A program made the position numbers and the translations under genes. A stretch of 23,582 nucleotides of DNA from JBHJHK01 sp050330975. GTDB lineage: Bacteria; Pseudomonadota; Gammaproteobacteria; Competibacterales; Competibacteraceae. The number at the start of each line of letters is the position of its first letter. Position 1 is the first letter of the stretch. The notes beneath the pieces are model-generated. The model was not told the DNA's origin, ran no database searches, and saw only the letters and a list, made by a program, of their open reading frames with translations. Location: positions 1 to 23,582 of the forward strand of contig JBHJHK010000469.1 of the NCBI GenBank assembly GCA_050330975.1. The letters run 5' to 3'. Below are positions 7,865 through 14,406 of this stretch, piece after piece.

Positions 7865-7874
7865 GACTAACCAC

Positions 7875-8186
7875 ATGGCCGTCATCGTCAAATACGTGGT
7901 GGAACGCAACGGGGTCGAAACCATGACCTTTGCCAGCAAGCGAGAGGCGGATGCCTACGACAAACAACTAGACATCGCCGACGCCCTGAAAGACTGCTTA
8001 GCCCAAGGGGAATTGGGGTTGAGCGAGCCGCAATTGGAAGCCGTCGCCCACTACTTGGCCGAACAACGGGAGCGGGTGGGTACGCTGTTGAAGGGCGGGG
8101 GGCATGTGGGCGACGAGGACAAGCCTCGGCGGGGGCGGCGTAAACGCGTCGACGGCGAAGCGGCTGAGGTGGCCACCAGCACCTGA
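7875..8186 (+). CDS. yebG: YebG-family SOS-induced protein
   Basis: The 103-residue protein starts MAVIVKYVVERNG and continues with MTFASKREADAYDKQLDIAD, which fits the YebG family of small DNA-damage-inducible proteins. Its molecular role is not known. The C-terminus is basic and charged (RRGRRKRVDGEAAE). The ATG at 7875 is chosen by family alignment; the longer open frame from 7773 runs through the promoter and the tandem repeats and is unlikely to be translated. The gene diverges from lexA and has its own LexA-box-like dyad, which supports SOS control. The ribosome-binding site is weak. Confidence 0.85.
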   Translation: MAVIVKYVVERNGVETMTFASKREADAYDKQLDIADALKDCLAQGELGLSEPQLEAVAHYLAEQRERVGTLLKGGGHVGDEDKPRRGRRKRVDGEAAEVATST

Positions 8187-8199
8187 AGGGCGGGGGGGG

Positions 8200-8272
8200 A
8201 GCCGCCTGTCGGACTCGAACCGACGACCATCCGCTTACAAGGCGGGAGCTCTACCAGCTGAGCTAAGGCGGC
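8200..8272 (-). tRNA. tRNA-Thr (anticodon UGU)
   Basis: Read on the minus strand, the seven-base acceptor stem GCCGCCT/AGGCGGC closes the molecule. The D arm is GCTCAGCTGGTAGAGC, the anticodon loop CTTGTAA gives UGU, and the T arm contains GGTTCGAGTCC. The discriminator base is U, followed by CCC, so the 3' CCA is not encoded. The first anticodon-stem pair is a C-A mismatch. The layout resembles E. coli thrU. It lies downstream of birA and coaX on the same strand, as thrU lies after birA-coaA in E. coli. Confidence 0.95.
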
Positions 8273-8376
8273 ACAGGGATGGGTTGATATCCCAAAACGC
8301 CCAGAGCATAGCGCAGTTGATGGCATCTGGGCAAACGCCTGCCGGGTCGTCGAGGTGCGGGTGAGGGATTGCTCTG

Positions 8377-9117
8377 TCAAGTGGCCGCCGCCACCCGACT
8401 CAGGCCGTGGAAAATCAAATCGGGAACCAACTGGTAGGGATTTTCCAGGTAGGGCAACAGCAGCCTGGCATCGCCGCCAGTGATGAAGTACTCCACGGGG
8501 GACGTCATTTGGCGAGCCATTTCCACCCCCAGACGATCCACGGCGGCGGCGGCGGCGTAGACGGTACCCGCCAACACCCCCTCCCGGGTAGTGTGACCCG
8601 GCACCGTCACGGAACCCTCCACGGCGGGGAAGATGTTTTGGGTGTTGTTGTAGAGAGTCTGGCGCATCAGCCGCGGCCCGGGGAGGATGACGCCCCCCTG
8701 GTGTTGGCCGTCGCCGTCTAAGGCGTCGACGGTGATGGCCGTGCCACAGTCGGCGATACAGCACGCCCTGGAGGTCAAATAGCGGGCGCCCAACAGCGCC
8801 AGCCAGCGGTCGACCCCCAGGCGGCTGGGGTCGCAGTAACCGTTGCTCACCCCAAAGGCGTGGGCTTCGCTTTCGACGAACAAGGGGGGGAGGTGCCAGT
8901 GCTCCAGGCTCCAGGCGGTGAGGGCGCGGGCGAGGGCCGGTCCCCCCACACTGCCCACCACCACGCGGCGGGGTGTCGGCAATTCCCCCCAGTGGTAGTC
9001 CAACAGCTCCCGGGGGGGCTGGTTGCGGTAGAGGGCCTGGCCGCGGCGATAAAATTGATCGCCGGTCCACCAGGTCCACTTGATCCGGCTGTTGCCGATG
9101 TCCACCAGTAGCATCAA
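8377..9117 (-). CDS. coaX: type III pantothenate kinase
   Basis: The 246-residue enzyme phosphorylates pantothenate, the first step of coenzyme A synthesis. It has the ASKHA-fold phosphate motif LLVDIGNSRIKW at the N-terminus, then GVDRWLALLGA and the DCGTAITVDALD motif. Type III enzymes typically need a monovalent cation and are not feedback-inhibited by CoA. The ATG at 9117 overlaps the stop of birA by four bases (ATGA), so the two are translationally coupled. E. coli has the unrelated coaA at the same place, next to birA. Confidence 0.95.
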   Translation of the reverse strand: MMLLVDIGNSRIKWTWWTGDQFYRRGQALYRNQPPRELLDYHWGELPTPRRVVVGSVGGPALARALTAWSLEHWHLPPLFVESEAHAFGVSNGYCDPSRLGVDRWLALLGARYLTSRACCIADCGTAITVDALDGDGQHQGGVILPGPRLMRQTLYNNTQNIFPAVEGSVTVPGHTTREGVLAGTVYAAAAAVDRLGVEMARQMTSPVEYFITGGDARLLLPYLENPYQLVPDLIFHGLSRVAAAT

Positions 9118-9902
9118 GGCGCGATCCGCAACCGCACGTCGCCGGCGACAAAGCGTCGCAAACCCTGGGGGGTCTCCACCAACAAGGCCCCGTCGTCGGC
9201 GATGCCCCGGGCGATCCCCGCCACGGGGCCACCGGGCGACGCCACGGTCACCCCCCGTCCGGCGGCGGCATCGAAGCGCCGCCAGCGGGTGGCGACGGCG
9301 GTGAGGCCCACTTCGTCAAAGGCCTCCAAGGTGGGTACTAGGGCGTTGAGGACCCCGGCGGCCAGGTTCGTCCACGACGGCGGTTGATCCATGAGGCGGC
9401 TGAGGTCCGTCCAAGGTTGGTCGATGGGAAGGTCGTCGGGAAGGGCCCGGTTGATGCCGATGCCAATGACGGCAAAAGCGTCGACCCCAGAGCCTCCACC
9501 GCCCTCTACCAAGATGCCCCCCAGTTTGCGCCGCCGGGCCAAGAGGTCATTGGGCCACTTGAGGGCCAGGTCGGGCACTTGCAAGCTTGCCAGGGCCTCG
9601 GCGACGGCCACGCCCACTGCTAGGGTCAGCCCGGGTTGCCACGTCGCACCGGGGGGTGGGCGCCACAGCAAGGACAAATACAAGTTGCTCCCCGGGGGCG
9701 AGTGCCAAGGTCGCCCCTGGCGGCCCCGGCCTTGGGTCTGGGCATGGGCGAGGATGACCCAACCCCGGGGGGCGCCCCTGCGGGCCACCTCCAGGAGGTG
9801 GGCGTTGGTGGAGGGCAAGCTGTCGGCCACTTCGATGGTCAAGGAGACGGCAACGGAATTCTCGAGGGCCCGGCGAATCCGTTGGTTGTCGTCGTCGCTC
9901 AT
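9114..9902 (-). CDS. birA: biotin-[acetyl-CoA-carboxylase] ligase without DNA-binding domain
   Basis: The 262-residue ligase attaches biotin to the acetyl-CoA carboxylase carrier protein. The catalytic core is clear: DSLPSTNAHL, the biotinyl-AMP loop QGRGRQGRPWHSP, and LKWPNDLLARRRKLGGILVE. A small C-terminal SH3-like domain follows. The N-terminal helix-turn-helix of the bifunctional E. coli BirA (321 residues) is absent, so it should be a plain ligase and not a repressor. The ATG at 9902 is chosen because GGGGA lies just upstream; a longer frame to 9971 reads through duplicated sequence. It overlaps coaX. Confidence 0.93.
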   Translation of the reverse strand: MSDDDNQRIRRALENSVAVSLTIEVADSLPSTNAHLLEVARRGAPRGWVILAHAQTQGRGRQGRPWHSPPGSNLYLSLLWRPPPGATWQPGLTLAVGVAVAEALASLQVPDLALKWPNDLLARRRKLGGILVEGGGGSGVDAFAVIGIGINRALPDDLPIDQPWTDLSRLMDQPPSWTNLAAGVLNALVPTLEAFDEVGLTAVATRWRRFDAAAGRGVTVASPGGPVAGIARGIADDGALLVETPQGLRRFVAGDVRLRIAP

Positions 9903-9932
9903 GGATTCCCCAACTGGTGGATTCCCCAACTG
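9902..9932. repeat. 15-bp direct repeat at the birA start
   Basis: TGGATTCCCCAACTG occurs at 9902-9916 and 9918-9932, a 16-bp period. On the minus strand each copy carries a GGGGA that can act as ribosome-binding site, and the left copy includes the first base of the birA ATG. Confidence 0.85.
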
Positions 9933-9973
9933 AATTGCCCAGGGGATGGAGTGCTTCCCCTGATTTTTCACCC

Positions 9974-9982
9974 TGTTATAAT
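9974..9982 (+). promoter_or_regulatory. extended -10 promoter of the cytochrome c gene
   Basis: TGTTATAAT holds a perfect -10 hexamer (TATAAT, 9977-9982) with the TGN extension. No good -35 is seen, which an extended -10 can tolerate. It would give a leader of about 150 bases before the cytochrome gene at 10142. Confidence 0.45.
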
Positions 9983-10141
9983 CGCAAAAGCTGTTGAAAC
10001 AAACCTTTGGACGGTTCCTTGATCCCGATCTAAACGCGTCCTGGAACTCCCTGTCCCCGTCTTATAAACCCATTACAACCCACAATCAAAGCGCTCGTCG
10101 CCGCCCGCGACAAAGCTCCATAGCGTCTACGAGGTAAGCAC

Positions 10142-10759
10142 GTGAGTCAACACGCCGTTCATGAAGGGGCTGCCCAGCAGGACCGCCAACTATACATCAC
10201 CATGGTGGCCGTGTTGTCGGGGTTGGCCCTAGTTTCCGTGGTGATCTTCCTCCTCGCTCAGTTGATTAGCCTGGTGAGCGGCCCCGAGGTGGGTACCTCC
10301 GAGCGGGCCCAAACGGTCATCGCCAATCGCCTGGCACCGGTGGGTGCGGTGGTGGTGGGCGAACCGGCACCGCCGGCGGCCGAGACCCAAGTGGCCGCTG
10401 CGGCCCCCCCGGCGGCGGAAGCAACCCCCGTGGTCTACACCGCGGATCTAGTGGACAAGACCCGGGGCGAGGAGGTGTACGGCCAGGTGTGCCTGGCGTG
10501 TCACATGACCGGCGCCGCCGGGGCTCCCAAGACCGACGATCAAGGCGCTTGGCAGACTCGGGCCGAGCAGGGCTTTTCCACCCTGGTGCACCACGCCATC
10601 CAAGGCATCAACGCCATGCCCGCCAGGGGGGGCAATCCCAACTTGACCGACGCCGACATCGCCAGTTCCGTGGCCTACATCCTAGACGAGGCCGGGGTGA
10701 GCTACGAGGTGCCCAGCACTTCGGAGGCCGCCGAGGCCTCGGCGGCGGCTCAGGGTTAG
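10142..10759 (+). CDS. membrane-anchored cytochrome c5-like monohaem protein
   Basis: The 205-residue protein has an N-terminal membrane helix at about residues 20-45 and an Ala/Pro-rich linker (about 70-97). A class I cytochrome c domain follows. The haem motif is CLACH (Cys117, Cys120, His121), with MTGAAGAPK after it. Met159 in NAMPARGG is the likely sixth ligand. The domain should face the periplasm and carry electrons to a terminal oxidase or reductase. The C-terminal tail is Ala/Glu-rich. The start is a GTG at 10142 with GAGG about 10 bases upstream. The gene converges with rep, leaving eight bases between them. Confidence 0.9.
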   Translation: MSQHAVHEGAAQQDRQLYITMVAVLSGLALVSVVIFLLAQLISLVSGPEVGTSERAQTVIANRLAPVGAVVVGEPAPPAAETQVAAAAPPAAEATPVVYTADLVDKTRGEEVYGQVCLACHMTGAAGAPKTDDQGAWQTRAEQGFSTLVHHAIQGINAMPARGGNPNLTDADIASSVAYILDEAGVSYEVPSTSEAAEASAAAQG

Positions 10760-10767
10760 CGACGCCG

Positions 10768-12759
10768 TCACTTAGTCCCCGCCAACATGGCCTTGAGGTG
10801 GGCCAACTGGGCTCTGCCCCTGGCCTGGCGCTCCGCGGGGCTCACCGTTGCTTTGCCTCCCTCCCATCCCATGCTCTTTGGGAGTTCGTCGAGAAACCGG
10901 CTGGGGGTGCAGTCCACCCATTCACCATAGCGCTTGCGCCTCTTGGCCAAGGTCAGGGCCAAGGAGCGCTGGGCTCGGGTGACCCCCACATACAACAACC
11001 GCCGCTCCTCGGCCAAGGAGCGCTCATCGGCGAGGCTGTTGCGATGGGGCAATACGTCGTCTTCAAGACCGATGATAAACACGTGGGGAAACTCCAGGCC
11101 CTTGGCTGCGTGGAGGGTCATCAAGGCCACGGCGTCGGGGTCTCGATCCCCCTCCTGGCGATTGAGCGTATCCATGAGGGTCATCTTGGCCACCCGCTCG
11201 GCCAAGGTGGCATCCTCGTCCATGCGCCCCAGCCAGCCGAGTAGGGCGTCGACGTTCTTGAGTCGCCGCTCGGCCACCCGCTTATCGTCGCACTGTTCGC
11301 CGAGCCAGCCGCGGTAGGCGATGGCCTGGATGAGTTCGGCCACGGCGGCCAAGGGGTCGCCCCGCTCGGCCCGATCACCGGTCTCCACCACCAGTCGGGC
11401 GAATTGTTCCAACCGGCCGTGGGCCTTAGCCCCCAAAAATTGGCCCAAGCCCAACTCAAAGCTGGCGTCCAACAGGCTCTTGTCCCGGCCGCTGGCGTAG
11501 CGGGCCAGCTTCTCCAAGGTGGTGGGGCCTATCTCCCGGCGGGGGACGTTGGCGATGCGCAAAAACGCCGCGTCGTCGTCGGGGTTGACCAGCAATCGCA
11601 GATAGGCGAGGAGGTCTTTGACCTCGGCGTGGTCAAAAAACGAATTGCCGCCGCTCAAGCGGTAGGGTATGCGCTGTTGGCGCAGTTGCTGCTCTACGGG
11701 GTGGGCCTGGTGGTTGCTGCGGTAGAGGATGGCATAGTCGCCGTAGCGATAGCCGCCTTTGAAGCGGTGCTGAATGATTTCCGCCACCACCCGCTCGGCC
11801 TCGGCGTCGCCGCTGTCGCAGGGGATGATCCGCAGGCACTCATTGCCCCGCAGTTCGCTCCACAGGCGTTTCTCCACCAGGCGGGGGTTGTGGCCGATGA
11901 GGTGGTTGGCCACGTCCAAAATGGCCTGGGCGGAGCGGTAGTTTTGCTCTAGCTTGACGATTTTTAACCGGGGAAAGTCCTCTTGGAGCAGCTGGAGATT
12001 CTCCGGTTGGGCCCCTCGCCAGGCGTAGATGGACTGGTCGTCGTCCCCCACGGCGGTGAGCTGGCCCCGCTCCCCCACCAGGCATTTGACCAGTTGGTAT
12101 TGGCAGGCATTGGTGTCTTGGTATTCGTCCACCAACAGGTGTTCGAGGCGGTGCCGCCAGCGGGCGAGGCACTCGGGGTGGCCCTCGAACAGCCTCAAGG
12201 GCACGAGGATGAGATCGTCGAAGTCCAGGGCGTTGTAGGCCTGGAGTTGGCGATTGTAGGCGGCAAAGGCCCGGGCAGCGGCGGCATCTAGGGGATCGGT
12301 GGCCCTTTCCAGGGCTTTTTCTGGGCTCACCAAGGCGTTTTTCCAGCTGGATATCAACCCCTGGACCCGATCGACCTTGACATCGCCCCCGCCCGGGATC
12401 AGTTCCCGCAACAGCTGAAGGCCGTCCCGGGCGTCGATGATGGTGAAACCCGGCTTGTAGCCGGCGGCTTTGGCCTCCTTGCGGAGGATCTCGAGCCCCA
12501 GGGTGTGGAAGGTGGAGATCCGCACCCCCTTGGCTTCCCCCTTGAGGAGGGTCGCCACCCGTTGTTTCATCTCCCGGGACGCCTTGTTGGTAAAGGTCAC
12601 GGCGACGATGTGGCGCGGGTCGAGGCCCTGCTTGATCAAATGGGCGATCTTGTGGGTGATCACCCGGGTTTTGCCGCTGCCGGCGCCGGCGAGGACCAAA
12701 AGGGGGCCGTCGATGTGGCGCACGGCGGCCTGTTGGGCGGGGTTGAGGGGAATGGCCAT
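10768..12759 (-). CDS. rep: ATP-dependent 3'-5' DNA helicase Rep
   Basis: The 663-residue superfamily 1 helicase is close to E. coli Rep (673). It helps replication forks pass protein blocks. Visible motifs are the Q motif (LNPAQQAAV), Walker A (AGAGSGKT), motif Ia (FTNKASREM), motif II (VDEYQDTN), motif III (GDDDQSIYAWRGA), motif IV (EQNYRS), motif V (LHAAKGLEFPHVF) and motif VI (LYVGVTRAQ). The ATG at 12759 is chosen because known Rep proteins start just before LNP; a GTG at 12768 would add three residues. Neither has a clear ribosome-binding site. It is a single gene on the minus strand. Confidence 0.95.
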   Translation of the reverse strand: MAIPLNPAQQAAVRHIDGPLLVLAGAGSGKTRVITHKIAHLIKQGLDPRHIVAVTFTNKASREMKQRVATLLKGEAKGVRISTFHTLGLEILRKEAKAAGYKPGFTIIDARDGLQLLRELIPGGGDVKVDRVQGLISSWKNALVSPEKALERATDPLDAAAARAFAAYNRQLQAYNALDFDDLILVPLRLFEGHPECLARWRHRLEHLLVDEYQDTNACQYQLVKCLVGERGQLTAVGDDDQSIYAWRGAQPENLQLLQEDFPRLKIVKLEQNYRSAQAILDVANHLIGHNPRLVEKRLWSELRGNECLRIIPCDSGDAEAERVVAEIIQHRFKGGYRYGDYAILYRSNHQAHPVEQQLRQQRIPYRLSGGNSFFDHAEVKDLLAYLRLLVNPDDDAAFLRIANVPRREIGPTTLEKLARYASGRDKSLLDASFELGLGQFLGAKAHGRLEQFARLVVETGDRAERGDPLAAVAELIQAIAYRGWLGEQCDDKRVAERRLKNVDALLGWLGRMDEDATLAERVAKMTLMDTLNRQEGDRDPDAVALMTLHAAKGLEFPHVFIIGLEDDVLPHRNSLADERSLAEERRLLYVGVTRAQRSLALTLAKRRKRYGEWVDCTPSRFLDELPKSMGWEGGKATVSPAERQARGRAQLAHLKAMLAGTK

Positions 12760-12912
12760 GGACTTCACGGGGATGTGGGTGACCGGGGTGACGAAGAAGA
12801 CCTATGGTACGGCGAGACCTCGGCAACCGCCACCTGCCCCCGGAGGCCCCGGAGCTTCGGGGTGCGTGGCGGGTCAGAACCGCCGGGGTTCTGGAGCGAG
12901 GAAGAGTTTGCC

Positions 12913-13587
12913 ATGTGTGGTCGCTTTGTCAGGTACAGCAGCGCCGAAGCACTCGCCCGGCGATTCGATGCTACCCCCCGGGGGGAATGGGTCCAGGGCA
13001 GCTACAACGTCGCCCCCACCCAGGGGGTGGTGGCGGTGCGAAGGGGTGGTGAGGGGCGGCGGGAATTGGTGGTGCTGCGCTGGGGATTGATCCCCCATTG
13101 GTCGTCGGGCCCCGACAACCGCTATTCCATGATCAACGCCCGGGCCGAGAGCGTGGCGGTGAAACCCGCCTACCGGGACGCCTATCGAAGGCGACGCTGT
13201 CTGGTTCCCGCCGACGGTTTCTACGAATGGCAGGCGACAAGGGGCCGCAAACAGCCCTACTACATCGCCGCCGCCGACGGCGAGCCCTTGGGGCTGGCGG
13301 GGGTGTAGGAAGCCTGGGGGGGGGAGCGAGGTGTCGTGGAATCCTGTGCCATCATCACCACCGACGCCAACGCCACCGTGGCGCCCATCCACCAGCGCAT
13401 GCCGGTGGTGCTCGTCCCCGAGGACTATGCCACCTGGCTGGATCCCGAGGCCGACGCCGCGACCCTCCAGGGGTTGTTGGTGCCCTGTGATGACGCCGTG
13501 CTCACCGCCCATCCGGTGTCGACCCGGGTCAACAGCCCCCGCAACGACGATCCCGCCTGCGTGGATCCGGTGGCAGACGGGGGATGA
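12913..13587 (+). pseudogene. SRAP-domain protein (YedK/HMCES family) interrupted by in-frame TAG
   Basis: SRAP proteins form a covalent bond with abasic sites in single-stranded DNA and shield them. The first part has Cys2 in MCGRF (the crosslinking residue), SYNVAPTQ, the segment GLIPHW, and the active-site Glu in ADGFYEWQ. At codon 132 (13306-13308) a TAG stands where the family has Trp (FAGLWERW in relatives; here AGV-stop-EAW). The same frame then continues through ESCAIITTDAN and the conserved HQRMPVVL to a TGA at 13587. One G-to-A change thus removes about 93 residues, including the conserved His. Other genes here stop at TAG, so it is not generally recoded. It could be a young pseudogene, a sequencing error or readthrough. 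GAGGAAGAG precedes the ATG. Confidence 0.85.
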
Positions 13588-13674
13588 GGGGAACTCGGGC
13601 GACGAGACGGCGGGGCAATTCCCACTACACTTGAGGCAGGCCATCCCCATTGCCCGTTGCAGAGGTCTTCCACC

Positions 13675-14271
13675 ATGGATAAACATCCCCAACCTGCCGC
13701 CCTCGCCGCCGTCACCGCCGGTGGCACCATCAACCGCCGTCGCCTCCTCGCCGGGGGGGCCGCCACCTTGGCCTTGGCCTTGCCCGGGCTCGGTGGCGCC
13801 CGGGAAAGCGTCGCCCAGCGCCTGGAGGCTTTGGGGATCACATTGCCGGAGATCCCACCGCCAGTGGCCAACTACGTGCCCTACCGCACGGCCGGGGGGC
13901 TGGTGTTTTGCGCCGGCCAGATCGCCTTTCGCGACGGGGAGTTGCTGCACCCGGGCAAGGTCCCCGGGGACGTGAGTATCGAAGACGCCCAGGCCGCCGC
14001 TCGCCAGTGCGCCATCAACTTGCTAGCGGCGGTCAGTGCCGCCCTAGACGGCGATCTCCAGCGGGTCGAGGCCTGTGTTCGCCTCCAGGGCTTTGTGGCC
14101 TCGGCGGACGACTTCACCGCCCAACCCCAGGTGATCAACGGCGCTTCGGACCTCATGGTAGCGGTCTTGGGGGACGCCGGACGCCACTCGCGGTTGGCTG
14201 TGGGGGTCAATACCTTGCCCCTCAATGCCTGTGTGGAGGTATCGGCGATCTTTGCCGTGGGTCCGGCGTAA
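13675..14271 (+). CDS. RidA-like (YjgF family) protein with Tat-like signal
   Basis: The protein has 198 residues. Residues 20-42 (NRRRLLAGGAATLALALPG) look like a twin-arginine signal, so it is probably exported to the periplasm. The rest is a RidA fold with VANYVPYRTAGGLVFCAGQI, DVSIEDAQAAARQCAINLLAA, PQVINGASDLM and LPLNACVEVSAIF. Classical RidA removes reactive imines using an Arg in the VARLP segment. Here the aligned segment reads VNTLP, so that Arg is missing, as in other Rid subgroups of unknown function. The ATG at 13675 is preferred (AGAGG nine bases upstream) over a TTG at 13657. It stands alone between the SRAP gene and a secreted phosphatase-like gene. Confidence 0.85.
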   Translation: MDKHPQPAALAAVTAGGTINRRRLLAGGAATLALALPGLGGARESVAQRLEALGITLPEIPPPVANYVPYRTAGGLVFCAGQIAFRDGELLHPGKVPGDVSIEDAQAAARQCAINLLAAVSAALDGDLQRVEACVRLQGFVASADDFTAQPQVINGASDLMVAVLGDAGRHSRLAVGVNTLPLNACVEVSAIFAVGPA

Positions 14272-14406
14272 AACGCCCCCGGGGGGGGCGGAGCGGAACT
14301 GAAGCCCCGGGCTCCCCGGGGCCCGCCCGCCGTGGAGCGAAGTGTTGTCATGTTGCTGCAATGGGACTGGGGTACAACAAACGCCACTTCTACCCTGGAG
14401 GTGCCC

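Noticed and set aside
7773..7874. N-terminal extension of yebG encoding NSQC-like repeats
   Set aside because: The repeats come from tandem DNA units within the promoter/leader, and YebG proteins start at MAVIVKY.
8299..8332. GCCCAGA ... TCTGGGC inverted repeat between coaX and tRNA-Thr as a terminator
   Set aside because: The loop is 20 bases, no T-run follows on the minus strand, and it may be only a processing site or chance.
12505..12912. Open frame extending upstream of the SRAP start, antisense to rep
   Set aside because: It is a high-GC shadow of rep; MCGRF at 12913 with GAGGAAGAG upstream is the family start.
14305..14321. CCCCGGG/CCCGGGG palindrome after the RidA-like gene
   Set aside because: In such GC-rich sequence this is expected by chance, and no T-run follows.
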